Shown here in pieces: positions 48,840-59,738 of a stretch of DNA of 64,000 nucleotides. Positions within the stretch are counted from its first letter, which is position 1. The number at the start of each line of letters is the position of its first letter. The stretch comes from Lunularia cruciata (lineage: Eukaryota; Streptophyta; Marchantiopsida; Lunulariales; Lunulariaceae), in NCBI GenBank assembly GCA_948567375.1, contig OX419759.1:11438744-11502743 (forward strand), read 5' to 3'. Both the position numbers and the translations under genes were made by a program. Under the pieces are notes generated by a model. That model was given only the letters and a program-made list of their open reading frames with translations, did not search any database and had not been told where the DNA came from.

Positions 48840-49650
48840 TTGAAGCTTATTGTATTCTCCAAGAGATTAGTCCATGGTGCAGCCACATGAGCATAGTAGT
48901 GGATAAATTTTCCATAAAAACTTGCTAATCCACTAAACCCTCAAACTTCCATAGTTTCCTTAGGAATAAGCCAATTGGTAATGGCTTTGATTTTCTCCTC
49001 TTTTATCATGATTCCCACTACCAAATCTTATGGCCAAAGAAGATAACTTCTTTTTGCCAAAAAGTATACTTAGACTTCTTGCAATAGAGCTTCCATTGTC
49101 ATGGTCATTGTAAGGCTTCTTATACATGGTTCTTGTGTTTTGCCCTTTTTCTTATTTTAAATTAAATTTTATCCAAAAAATAGTATCTCATATTGATCCA
49201 ATATACCGTCTTACACCCAATGCATTTAATCCATGAAAATTGTCAAAGCATTGATGAGCTCAAAAGGTAAAACTTTACATTCAAAATGTCCATACCATAT
49301 ATCAAAGACATTCTTCTACACATCTTTTCCATCAATTAGAATATACTAGTAGAAATTTTTGAAGATCCACCTTGGAAAAGTAATATACGTCAATTAATTG
49401 ATCCAACAAGTCATCAATTTAAGGCAAGGAATATACATTTCTCATGGTTTTTTTAATTAAGATCACTATACTTAATACAAAATCAAAGTCCTCCATCCAT
49501 CTTTGGTACAAATATTATTGATGCTCCCCAAAAGGGATGTACTATATTTATGAAAGCCTTTCCTTTTATGACAACTCAATCATTTGATATTCTCTCAACT
49601 TCTTCTATTCATTAGATTACTACTTGGCAATAGCTTGATCTTGAAGGACA
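48840..49650 (-). pseudogene. reverse transcriptase, family A copy 2
   Basis: Read through stops: GASIIFVPKMDGGL (canonical GAPVLFVKKKDGS), FCIKYSDLN (LCIDYRALN), LIDDLLDQLIDVYYFSKVDL (first catalytic Asp), then after the palm GFYGKFIHYYAHVAAPWTNL (thumb). The F/Y-x-D-D box lies in a badly decayed stretch near 49190-49260 and I could not place it with certainty. Confidence 0.75.
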
Positions 49651-49959
49651 TAATTCAATTTGATAATAACCACTTCATAAGGTCATTCTAAACACATTTA
49701 TAAACTCTTAAATTATCTAATCAACCATTGCCTTTTGAGTCTTCTTATCCTCATTATATTCTCATTGTACAATCAACTTAATCAACATAACAGAAATAGG
49801 ATTTTTTTCCTCTAAAGCTTGTTCTATATCTACTATACTAATAAAATTCTTGTCTTGGTGCTGATTACTCTTAGGTATCTTCCCAAAGGTACCAAAAAAC
49901 TTAATCAATAATCCTTACCTTGGTGTTGTCTCAAATTTATCATTGGGTCCAATCGAATT

Positions 49960-50290
49960 AAACCTTATGATATTCAAGCCAAGGAAGACCTAGAATGATA
50001 TTATAATTTTGGGGAACTACTATAGTGTAGAGGAATCTCATACATTTTATTCCTAATCTTGAATCTAATAAGATGTGAGATACCAAATGAAAAACACTTT
50101 CTACCATCCGCCATCTAATATTTGCTATCTAATATTGGCTTGATAGGAATACATAATTCATTTCTGTTTGCATAGACATGTAATTCTTAGAATTCTCACA
50201 ATCAATCAAAATCTTACAAGCATGATTTCATATCATACCTTGCAAGTGAATCAAACTTGTATAGGTCGAGCCTTAAATCTTGTTGGAACA
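49960..50290 (-). pseudogene. aspartic protease, family A copy 2
   Basis: Aligns base by base with the protease of copy 1 (329-598), for example CTTTCTACCATCCGCCATC at both. Frames are broken by indels. Confidence 0.75.
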
Positions 50291-51360
50291 AATCAAGTTC
50301 CCAATAAGTGACTCAATATATCTTATTTGGACTCTTTTTTCTTTAATCCTTATGCTCCAAGAATTCCATTTGGGTAATGTTAAGGTCATCCATTCCTAGT
50401 TGGACATTTTGCAATATGATATCAAATTTAGCAATAATAGAAACAACCACTATTTTTTTGCAATTATTATTTGTTTATAGTGCCAAGAGGTCTCCATTGG
50501 ATGACATCAATCTCCATTGGTGCTAGTTGCTCCACTTGTATGTGGTGTGTTTGCAAGTTCTATGAAGGTCTAAGTCAAGACCAAGTTGTAATTACCAAGG
50601 AATCAAAGCACTTGGCCAACTATATGACTTCTTCTAAATGTTTGAGCTCACATATCGTTATTTCTAATTTGGTGCATGATTTGAAGACTCTCATAAACTA
50701 TGTAGAGCTTTTCCTTCTTATATTTTTGGAATTTGCATCATTGTGTTTTGGAATTGAGTGATAAGCTACTCATATACCAATCTATCTCAATTTTTCTTAT
50801 CTATCTTTACGTCTTGTGTATTATTTATCGCTTAGAATCTTCCAATGATCACACTCCTAAGTCCTTTCTATATCAAGATTGGAGTAACAAATTTTTCTTG
50901 AGCCACCATATCACCACCATATTTTTGTCACTCCATCTAATTGGCTCAAAGTTAACAGGATTTATTTTTGTTCATTTAGAAGCTTTGTAACTTCAAAGTA
51001 CCATTCACAATCAAATATAAAGTTCTCCATTGCACCCAATAAAGTTTTTCCTTCAGTTGGCTTAGGCTTCAAAAGTGCCCTTGATCTTCTTCTTCTCCAA
51101 AATTTTCTCTCTCTAGTTGCTTATGTTGTTGACCCTCAAAACCTTTCTCTTCCAACATTGAGTAAGATTGAGTAAGATGCTTTATCTTCTGTTGCATAGT
51201 GATAATAACTTTATGCATCAACGCCATGTCTATCAATGTACTATAATAATTGCTAATAATACTCTACCAAACTACTTACTTGAAAATGTCTAAGTTAACA
51301 TGTAAATATAACATGTCCATTGTTCTTTGTAAGTTACAATTGAAAGGATCAACATTCATT
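50291..51360 (-). pseudogene. gag, family A copy 2
   Basis: Aligns with 600-1770 of copy 1: the zinc-knuckle part (about 50380-50560), Gag core (about 50780-51100) and leader. It has only one arm of the sequence that is palindromic in copy 1. No long frame remains. Confidence 0.7.
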
Positions 51361-51493
51361 GGACAAGGTGATCACATAAAAAAATAAATTGCCAAAACAT
51401 GAAATGATGCTTTGGTAGTACATGAACAAAAAATCCCAATGGTTTGAGAGAAATGGATTTGGTGGTCCTTAGATTCTATCTATCACATTCCTA

Positions 51494-51505
51494 CTATGTT
51501 ATCAA
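51494..51505 (-). promoter_or_regulatory. decayed primer-binding site, family A copy 2
   Basis: Minus strand TTGATAACATAG next to the LTR end TTTTACA; recognisable only by comparison with TGGTATTAGAGC of copy 1. Confidence 0.55.
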
Positions 51506-51901
51506 TGTAAAAGACCAAGGAAAGAAATAGGAGAATTGAAGATCACAATCATACTTGAGTGGAATTGTAAATATCTAGCTTGAGCTTAGCTTTGATATTT
51601 TATAGGCAACCTAGGTACAAGGCTCCTAAGAATTTTTCAAGGAACGTTCTTTCTAGAAGCCACCTTACTTGGAGTGCAAGCTAAGATAGCCATTTACTTT
51701 ATTTGCAAGCTAAGCTAGCTATTTACTTGGCATACATGCTAAGCTAACCATCAACTTGGCATACAAGTTATTCAACCCTTAGAAATTTCCTAGAAACTTC
51801 TCACCAAGATGCTTCTAGAATATTCTTATATTTTCTTAGCTATATGCTAATTCTACCATTTGTTAATTATATTTAGCTTTTTCAAACTTTATATTATTAC
51901 A
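51506..51901 (-). repeat. 5' LTR of family A copy 2
   Basis: 396 bp, minus strand TGTAATAATATAAAG to TTTTACA. TATA box TATAAAA on the minus strand near 51598. Keeps GAACGTTC and TTCTAGAA dimers near 51642-51657, remnants of the heat-shock-like cluster, and three AAGCTAAG-type repeats. Confidence 0.87.
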
Positions 51902-52079
51902 ATATCTCTTTCTTTGGATTGAAATCATGAAGAAAGAAAAGGATGTCATTGCTAGAAAGAAACAAGAAAATGAAGACTCTAAAGTATGTAGTCAAAGTAT
52001 GTGTGAAAAAAAAAGCTTGTTTTAAAAGTTAAAGAGTGTTTGAGATGTATATTTAAACTTTCTAGCTTATCTAACATCA

Positions 52080-52980
52080 AAGAACATTAAAAATGTTGAT
52101 GTTGTAGAGGTAAGGCATGGGCTTATAGAGACTTGGTTATTTTAGTAATGATTGCTTGAGCCATTTTAGTCTACTCAACCTTGTAAACATGAAAAATCTT
52201 TCCTAGAAGAACTCTAAATATCAAAGATAGTCAATCCATCTTTACAGCTTGGTAGGAACAAGATCCACTTTGATAAGAGGTCTTCTACCTCATATGTGGG
52301 TGATAGAGATGTCTTAGACTTCATGTGCAGGCAACACAAGTGGATGCATCTGCCATAGTGACTAGGAGTGCAATATGTGCTCTAGAGCCTAGAGGAGCAT
52401 CAATGGAGTTGGACCCATAGAGAGGAGAGGCTAATAGATAGGTCGGACTTCCCCAAGTCTTTTACATTCTTTGAGGTACTACATATGACATCCATGGCTC
52501 CTAAATGTCCTAGTGTAGGTGTGGTAGGTGGTGATGGGGTGCATGATGGACTACCTACTAGTCAGCCACTTGCTACTACATTGACTAAGTCTAGCAAGAT
52601 GTTGGGGGTGGCTAAGCTGATTATGTACTTTCCATTATTCTCAACCAATGACATGTGTACATTGGGAGTTGACCCAACCCCAATTTTTTGGTTGGCTACC
52701 ACGCTTTGTGATAGTAGGGATGATGTGGTTCCTATTACTAGATTAGAGGTGGTTGATAGTGGAGTTGACTTGGTTGAGGAGCATGGGATCTGCTTAGCAA
52801 CCAATGGTTTATGATAGGCAACAGCGACTAGATTGAAGGAGTTACCAACTAGACCAGCCTTTGAGCAAGCGCGGTTTACACTTGGAGTTGTCTTATTGGA
52901 TAACTTGAGGGGGATTTTTTGTTTGGTAGGACCTTCAAGGAAGGTCTATACATCACAGAGGGTCTTATTAGACTCTAGTG
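52080..52980 (+). pseudogene. gag-like and linker region, family B
   Basis: Matches 39385-40200 at its left. A 109-codon frame (52485-52814) and the start of the next (52833) encode low-complexity, weakly conserved sequence. I see no zinc knuckle. Assigned to Gag or the Gag-Pol linker from position only. Confidence 0.45.
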
Positions 52981-53215
52981 CACAACCCTTTATGTTGGAG
53001 AAGGTTGCAATTGTCGGTCTAGAGTTATGGAAGATCAATGTGAAGTGGTGTCCATTTCAGATCCAAACATCTCTAGGTGGTGGTTCTAAACAATATATCA
53101 CATGTGGAAAGCTTGTTGTTCAAATTCAGCTTGGTCATCCAATTGATAGCTTAGTGGTGAGAGCTTAGGCCATTGCGATAATGGTTAAGTCATATGATGT
53201 GTTAGTTGGGGGAGC
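52960..53215 (+). pseudogene. aspartic-protease-like domain, family B
   Basis: LLDSSAQPFMLEKVAIVGL resembles the retropepsin D-S-G-A-Q-P active site with Gly changed to Ser (G to A). Downstream, after a stop, MVKSYDVLVGGALLYP matches the second conserved hydrophobic block (YDVLVGGAVLYP) of such proteases. The active site is therefore probably dead. Confidence 0.65.
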
Positions 53216-53687
53216 ATTGTTATATCCATGAGTGTTTCAATATTGACAATTGGGAGGAGACATCCTCCTATAGACCAAGTTGGCAGTCACCTGAGGGATG
53301 AGTATGTTGCCTACCTATATTCTTTAGTAGTGGTAGTCTTGGCTCATTACAGTTCGGAACCATGGCAACATCAATTTCAACTTTCAATGGTTTTGTTACT
53401 TGGCCTGGTCATTTATTGTAGGAGAATGCCCATGTAGAGGATACTCCAATACCAAAGGAGATCACTCAGATTTGGAGTACAAGTGGGATCATTCCATCCA
53501 CCTTTGATGTTCCTTTGTGGAGTTTAGAGGAGGCATTGCAATAACATGCAGATCAATTAGTGCAATAGGCTTGGAGTGGAGCCTTGGTACCACTAGGCAA
53601 CCAGTGTGAAGATGAACCTCCAAAGTCAATTACCTTGACACCTTGGGATACCAAACTCATTGCTTGGTAGTATCTAGTAGAGGGAGT

Positions 53688-54660
53688 ATGTCTATTGGAG
53701 TTATTTGATGGGATTAGTACTAGACTAGTTGCGGTACTATGGGCAAGTAAACGAGTATAGAGATACTTGTATGTGGAGAGAGATGAGATTGCTAGGCAAG
53801 TCTCTCTACATCATGTGGCACACTTGGCCTATCAATATCCTAAGTTATTACCGATGTCAATAGTCAGGGGTTACTAGAAGACCTTACCAACATACATTTC
53901 CTTGTTGGGGCACAAGATTTGGAGAGACATGGTCCCATTCATTTGGTGATTTTTGGATGGCCATGTCAAGGACATACACACGCTGGCCAAGGTTCGGGTC
54001 TTAAGGATCCTTGTTATGGTGTGTTTTGTGAGATGTTACAAATACTACGATATCTCTAGGTTCATTAGTTTATTTCTCCAACTTATATTTTGGAGAACAT
54101 CCCCTTGATGGGTGATTCTCGCACTAGGGTGGTGGCAAGCACACATCATGTCCATTCATAGATGAGACTTGTTGTGTTGTTGGATGCAACCAGAGTGGGA
54201 TCACGGGCTCATCATCTTTGTCTTTGGTGGACAAAGCTCTTATCTAAAGAGGTTCTACAATGCGCTTATGATGGGATTCAACAAATAGACCACATCATTG
54301 TTAATGACAACTTGGATGTTGGCATTAGTCTCAAATGGTAGTAGTGGCTAATAGTCACCTATGGCAATGGTGAACCTAGTTGATAGCCTTGAGCCACTTT
54401 TCCTATACTTATGATTTTCCCAAGCTCCCATGCATTTCAAGAGGGAGGTCTTGGACTGGTTTGGGATTGACAATTACAATAGTTGGTGGAGCCCAATACC
54501 GATGAGAGAGAGAACGGGTAATGGGTTTTTGCACCAATATTACCATTGTTCCAGCAGTCTCAAAGGCATCCAAGCATTAAGTGTTAGGTTAGGCTATGGA
54601 CCTGAATTGTTTGACCTGGATTGTGAGCCTTGGCTTGGCAAAGCAGCATAGGATATGCTT
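53688..54660 (+). pseudogene. cytosine-5 DNA methyltransferase domain in retrotransposon pol
   Basis: Motif I, the SAM loop, reads VCLLELFDGISTRLVAVL (about 53688-53741; canonical LFxGxG), followed by RYLYVERDEIARQVS (motif II acid). After a frameshift comes HLVIFGWPCQGHTHAGQG with the catalytic Pro-Cys (PCQ at 53961-53969, motif IV). Then YILENIPLMGDSRTRV (motif VI E-N at 54093-54098), DATRVGSRAH (motif VIII-like), and past stops EPNTDERERVMGF and AMDLNCLTW (motif IX/X area). These appear in the order of C5 methyltransferases. The domain lies between protease and RT in the same orientation as pol. It is broken by a frameshift and several stops. Methyltransferase-bearing retrotransposons are known from charophytes and dinoflagellates (de Mendoza et al. 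2018). Confidence 0.82.
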
Positions 54661-55140
54661 GATAGGCATCACCACTCAAACACTTGTGAGCTCTATGCCT
54701 ATCAAGATGATTCAAGCACATGCAAGGGGCAATGGACCAAGTGGATAGGGCATTCTTGGAACACAACCAGTGGTCACTAAGGAGAGTGGTCTACTTGGAG
54801 TCCATCCAAGTGAGCATGGTCTACTTGGATTACACCTTTGGTCTACTTGGGATGCAGCTAGAGGACATATGGAGCTTGCAGCCAAAGTGGAGGGAGTTTT
54901 TTCACATGAGGTTGGGACCTCTAGTGGTTGGAGGCATGACACTATTGCTCCCAAGGGCCCAATGTAGCAACCAATCAGTACGTCTTCCTATTTTATGACA
55001 ATTACAAAGGATACTTAGGAGCCAGATCTAGAATCCAAGCTTGTAAGAGAGGAAAGATTGAGAGTTTGGAGGTTCTTGAGGAGCTACATGAGTTGTTTTG
55101 CCTTCAGTATGAAGGATTTAGGTACTCTAAAAGGACCTAG
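54661..55140 (+). other. linker between methyltransferase and RT, family B
   Basis: Short overlapping frames (54712-54998) with no motif that I recognise. A repeated word GGTCTACTTGG occurs three times at 54790-54850. Confidence 0.5.
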
Positions 55141-55148
55141 TATTCAGA

Positions 55149-55960
55149 TTGAGCCGACTAGCTTTACACCTATTTTCCGATGTCCTTATTGATATAATGA
55201 TATGGAGAGCATTGATTCAGAGCCGAAGTAGTGATCTTTTTGAGGCTAGTTTGGTGGAGATTTCACATGGGGAGTATACATCAACTATAGTGATGCTAGC
55301 CAAGAAGGATATGGATGGCAACTACACATATAGGTGGATGTGTGGAGATTACCATCCTATCAACGGATAGCCTAAGGCTGATTGGTATGCCATGCTTACA
55401 CTAGAGGAGATCTTTGATGTGATTGGGCATGCAAAGATCTTCAACACTTTGGATCTTCAAGCAAGATATCATTAGTTGCCAATCAGGAAGGAAGGTAAGT
55501 TCAAAATAACATTTTGGGCTATTTCCTCACGGCGAGGATGTGTTATATCAATGGAAGTGCTTACCATTTTCATTAAAGAATGCTCCTACTGAGTTCCAAA
55601 GGGTCATGGATAGGATCCTAGCTAGATTGGGTTTTTCTCGGTGTTATATTGATGACATTTTGGTCTATAGCACTATAGTGGAAGAGCATGAGATATTTGT
55701 TGGAGGTGTTTGAGAGGTTGAGATCTCATGGACTCAAATTATATCTTGGGAAGTGTAGGTTCTTCTACAAGCAAGTTGAGTATTTGGGTCACACTATCTA
55801 CCCTAGAAGACTTGGTGTTCAATAGACCAAGGTGGAGGCTATTGCAAATATTGCTTGGCCTATGGATGTGAGCAGAGTGTGAGCATTCCTTGGGTTGGTA
55901 AACTTTTATCATTGCTATGTTAGAGGATTTAGTGCCATTGCCAAGGCCTTGACAAAGCTG
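55149..55960 (+). pseudogene. reverse transcriptase, family B
   Basis: The first 73-codon frame has TSTIVMLAKKDMDGNYTYRW and CGDYHPING (canonical VVLVKKKDG...CVDYRxLN). Then KIFNTLDLQARYHQLPI holds the first catalytic Asp, and CYIDDILVYS has the YIDD box at 55645-55656. The thumb part SHGLKLYLGKCRF-like and GLVNFYHCYVRGF follow with frameshifts. Stops at many positions. Confidence 0.88.
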
Positions 55961-56039
55961 ACCAAGCTTACACATGAGAGTGGTGTTGAGGAGATGAGCA
56001 GGAGAGAGCTTTTGTAGAGTTTCAAGGAGAGGTTGACAT

Positions 56040-56430
56040 CTGCTCTTATTTTGAGGAGACCAATCAAAGGATGATCATTTCAGGTTCACACTGATTGGAG
56101 TACATTGGGGCTTAAAGCAATGCTCACCCAACATGATGATGACATGAAGGAGTTTGTGGTGGCTTATGCTAATCGCTCCAAAAATTCAGCGGAGGCAAAG
56201 TATAGTTCATATGAGAGAGTGCTTGGTAGAAATATGGGTAGTAGCACATTTCTGATGTTACCTATTTGGTAACTCCTTTACTCTCATCACTAATCATTAG
56301 CCATTGAAGTGGTTGATGGAGTCCAACAAGCTTTCAGGGAAGCTTGCACGGTGGGCTTTGATCTTATAAGAGTATTGGTTATTCATAGACCTGGAGTGGT
56401 GAACCGTGATGCAGATGGGTTGAGTAGAAC
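56040..56430 (+). pseudogene. RNase H, family B
   Basis: HTDWSTLGLKAMLTQ (first Asp), EFVVAYANRS, AEAKYSSYE (Glu), then LITNH where LITDH is usual (Asp to Asn, G to A), and VNRDADGLSR (last Asp) at about 56398-56427. Order and spacing fit gypsy RNase H. Catalysis would be lost. Confidence 0.85.
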
Positions 56431-56799
56431 CCATGTCCAAGCCATCAAGATCAGACCGGAGCACATTGGCATGGTGAGATAGATGAGGAGATGGTGCCAA
56501 GTTGGCACGCATTTGGCTTTGTTTGTATATTTTTGAGGCTCGAGTGGTATCTCTCTCAATGCATATAGGAGCAGTTATTGAGGTCACAAATCCAAAGAGT
56601 GGAGATAGTGGTACAGTTTAACAAGACATTCATGATGATGTCTTAGTGATGGACTATCTTTGCATTGGTGTTATGGGTGGCACAGTTGGGGCCAAGGAAA
56701 GAGACCATGTTCTTCAATGGGCCACACAGTTCAGATTGGAGGGTAGACACCTTCTACGTGTATGGGAGGATGGTAGAGTGCAAGTAGTACCACTTCCAT

Positions 56800-56975
56800 C
56801 TCAAAGTCCACACTTGGTCTATCATGCTCATGAGGAGCTAGGACATTTTGGAGTAAAGCATACATATAGCTTACTCCAGATTCATTATTGGTGATGCAGT
56901 ATGTAGACTAGTGTACAATAGTTTCTTGCAAGATGTGTGGTTTGTGATTGAGTTAGAGCATCATGTAATGCTCCT
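56800..56975 (+). pseudogene. integrase H2C2 zinc-binding domain, family B
   Basis: AHEELGHFGVKHTYSLL gives the two His (H-x-E-E-L-G-H-F-G) and ARCVVCD gives the Cys pair, separated by about 30 residues with stops. This is the usual N-terminal finger of gypsy integrases. Confidence 0.75.
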
Positions 56976-57026
56976 ACACCACAATTACACCCATTACCAA
57001 TCATAAGATTGGGTTACCGTTAGAGT

Positions 57027-57479
57027 TTGGATTTTGCTAGACCTTTAACATTGATTGTGAGACATCATGCTTACATTTTGGTGATGGTGGAGCTCTTCTC
57101 CAAGTGGATTGAGTTGGTGGCACTTACTGACAAGTCCAGTGAAGGGATAGCTTACTTGTTCTTGGATCAAGTTCTTAGTCTTTTTGATGCACCAGTTGAG
57201 GTTTTGACTAATCAAGGTACATAGTTCTTGGAAGAGTTTCAAGTCTTATGTGACAAGGCTTTGATTGATCATTGTACTACCTCCCGAGATCACCCTGAGG
57301 CAAATGGCTTAGCAGAGAGAGTGGTTCAAACAATGAAGAGAGGATTGCAAAATTATGGTTTGCAAAGAGGCCTTGTAAGAGATTGGGATCTCCAATTACC
57401 TTGGTTGGCCATGGGCTATTGGTTCAGTCGACAAGCCTCCTTAGCATCCTTCTCTCCGTACTTTCTACTTTATGGATGA
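57027..57479 (+). pseudogene. integrase catalytic core, family B
   Basis: Two frames split by a TAG cover the core: MDFARPL and YILVMVELFSKWIEL (first Asp region), VEVLTNQGT (Asp to Asn at the second acid), LIDHCTTSRDHPEANGLAER (third acid, Glu) and LPWLAMGYWFSRQASLAS. The fold is clear, the enzyme dead. Confidence 0.9.
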
Positions 57480-57766
57480 GATCCAATTTACCTATAGCCA
57501 TTTGTTGAGATGCTACTATAGTTTTGGACTTGGATGATCCAGATGTATGGATGAGTGCGTGTTCTCAAAGGGTAGGGATCTTTTGAAGAGTGATGTTGAT
57601 GGCCTTTGAGAACTTGGTGATTGCTTGACATAAGGATACCTTATACTATGCTACCATTTGAGGAGGAGGTTATAGACCCTCGATCTGTTAATTTCATCTA
57701 GGTGACTATGTATATTTATAGTAGAGAACACAAACAACACTTGATGTTTCTACAGGCCGCACTATC

Positions 57767-58072
57767 TTGAGAGTGCATGAGGTTTTGCCATATGGAGTCC
57801 TTGTGTTGGAAGGATGTGATGGTGTTGTTTGGAAGGATCATGTGCGCAATTGTGGGTCATGCCACCTCCCACACATCGATGGTACTATGGATCCAAGCTT
57901 GGCACTTGTACGTGTAGGCTTGCGGTGTATGTTATGTGACTCTTTTGGTGGAGTTACTACTATGTTAGTATGTGATAGCTATTTGAGAGGATAGCATATG
58001 ACATGTATGACTCCTCCACTCACAGTGGTTCCTCAAGGATAGTGGTTATGTCCTAGATGTACTTGACCTCTA
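57767..58072 (+). pseudogene. integrase tail with PHD-finger-like module, family B
   Basis: A tail (VHEVLPYGVLVLEGCDGVVW, then a Cys-rich CGSCHLPH) leads into a PHD-like finger at 57926-58060: CMLC, MLVCDSY, H-M-T-C, TPPLTVVPQG, W-L-C-P-R-C. The fourth zinc ligand is Tyr (TGT to TAT), and TAG stands at the usual Trp before His. The C4HC3 spacing and the TPPL...VP.G.W pattern are typical of PHD fingers, which bind histone H3 tails. Confidence 0.8.
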
Positions 58073-58223
58073 GCTAGTTCATCCTTATATGGTATAGATT
58101 GTAGACAAACTACTAACGATGGGGCTCAATAGCACCCGGCCTCCTGATCTTTTGCTCACCATAGGTATACCATATACTTGGAGTAGATGGCTATATGGAG
58201 TTAGAGGGACCTAACCGCCAGCT

Positions 58224-58234
58224 AGGGGGGCGCT
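58224..58234 (+). promoter_or_regulatory. polypurine tract, family B
   Basis: AGGGGGGCGCT just before TGTGGTAC, in the right place after the end of pol. Confidence 0.65.
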
Positions 58235-58400
58235 TGTGGTACTTTAGAGTCCATGTATGACTTATGTGTGAGTTGTGTTTCTATAGTGTGTGATGTTGGG
58301 TAAGATGTTTATACACACGGCATCATACTAGATAATATTTCTTTGGATGCCCTAATTGCATGTAAACCAGATGGCTTACATAGCTTCAAAATGCAAACAT
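58235..58400 (+). repeat. 3' LTR start, family B, boundary uncertain
   Basis: Starts TGTGGTACTTTAGAG after the polypurine tract. No second copy was found in the window, so its end could not be set. Confidence 0.45.
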
Positions 58401-59738
58401 CCAAAATGTTTTATGACAGATTTCTCATTCCGGTGCGCTAATGGGACTTAGTCCTGTTTTACCTCTTAGAGTTTACTCTTAATACAATTCTCATTTTGAT
58501 ATTATTGGAACTTAACACAATTCTACCTCTTAGAGAGAATCCGCATGCATAGAAAACATGAAGGATAAGAAGACCCCCCATCAAGCCTTACATGGGTGAG
58601 GGAATAAAAAAAAGGAGAAAAATGGGGGCTAAGCTCCATTAGTTTCGGACTGAGAAATCTGCCCTACAATTCTACCTATGAAGGTTTATCCTTATGGGTC
58701 TTCTATCCGTCCTTCTTGGTATCCTATGCAAGTCCTTCTCTTGTATCTCCCACTACTTGATGGTGTCTTCCCATCCTCCATGTGTTCTACGTGGTCGCCT
58801 TTCTCTGCATTACCGATATTTCATGTTATCTTGCAACTCTGCAAAAGTGATTTAGGAAACAGCTTACATCTTCATACTGCACCTCGATTCATGTAGAAGA
58901 TGCTGAATCTGTGGCTCCAACGGAGAATGTACTGCAGCGAGCCACTGGACCAGTCCCTACCGACACATTTGTCCTGTTTCCGGACGAGCTTCCCGTTCTG
59001 ATAGCTACCTGCAAGGTCGAGAACCGACAAGTTTTTCCTATCTGTACCTCATACGGGTGAATGATACCGGCCTTTCCCGGTCATGTTCTCTATTTACAAA
59101 TGGGAGAATTCTCAAAGACCTTCTCACTCACTCCTCCCTAAACTCAACCGGTGACTCTTAAGATGAAAGGACCTGGACGACGGACGCAGATGTCTGAACG
59201 AATTTGGCATTGAAGAGAGCGCAAATCCGTTAACTCCTGACATGACCGTATGGTCTCAAATGACACTGCTCTGACAGGAAGCTGATGGACGTTTCTGTCC
59301 AGATGCTACAGTCCAAGAATGCGTCCGTTTTTCCTGGAGAGCAGCAAGCGTGCGCACGCACGAAGTGATGTTAGTACACTGAAGGCCAACTATCCGTCAC
59401 TCCACGATCTTCTGCAGACGTTCAGTCCTTGCGTTTTGCCAAGCGGAATACGGCTTCCCGTCCGCTCTTCCGTTCGCCGCGCAGTGAATCACGAGTCAAC
59501 AACGGAAGCGAGAGACGAACAAGGCCAGTTTCCGTCGACAGAGACCGCGAGCGTGCGCGTGGCAGATATAGTCGTGAGAGATTCCGCGCTGGGAGTTGTC
59601 GGATGGGTCTCAGTCGATGAAGATTCTGTTCGGATGCAGGACTGTTGCTCGACGATATTAATGGCGGACAGAGGAAACGGGGTCCCGTGGAAGATGACAA
59701 CAAATTGATGGACGTCTTCACTAGGTCAAAATTAACGG
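58401..59738. other. intergenic region upstream of the RRM gene
   Basis: No gene supported. Frames of up to 129 codons in 59319-59721 occur on both strands in less AT-rich sequence and show no domain. 58781-58806 is identical to 9837-9862. The stretch marks the change from transposon DNA to the gene. Confidence 0.5.
58781..58806 (+). repeat. 26-base word shared exactly with 9837-9862
   Basis: Second copy, about 2 kb upstream of the RRM coding start. Flanking bases do not match the first copy. Confidence 0.9.

Larger units (their letters stand above)
46486..51901 (-). mobile_element. Ty3/gypsy retrotransposon, family A copy 2, full length but decayed
   Basis: 5.4 kb with both LTRs (5' LTR 51506-51901, 3' LTR 46486-46852), a primer-site remnant, a polypurine tract (46853-46864), and on the minus strand gag, protease, RT, RNase H, integrase in Ty3/gypsy order. 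Every domain has stops and frameshifts. Flanking 5-mers are ATAGT and ATATC, so no clean target duplication remains. LTR lengths differ (367 and 396 bp). It sits inside a family B element of opposite orientation. Confidence 0.88.
51902..58400 (+). mobile_element. family B gypsy element: Gag-PR-methyltransferase-RT-RNaseH-IN-PHD
   Basis: Plus-strand pol wreck with, in order, protease-like domain, cytosine-5 methyltransferase, reverse transcriptase with YIDD, RNase H, H2C2 zinc finger and DDE integrase, and a PHD-like finger. It is followed by a polypurine tract (about 58224-58234) and the start of a 3' LTR (58235, TGTGGTAC). The 5' part lies at 45480-46485, across the family A insertion. All frames are broken, with many TAG stops at expected Trp or Gln codons. 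Confidence 0.85.

Noticed and set aside
46481-51906. Target site duplication for family A copy 2
   Set aside because: Flanks ATAGT and ATATC match at only three of five bases, too weak to claim.
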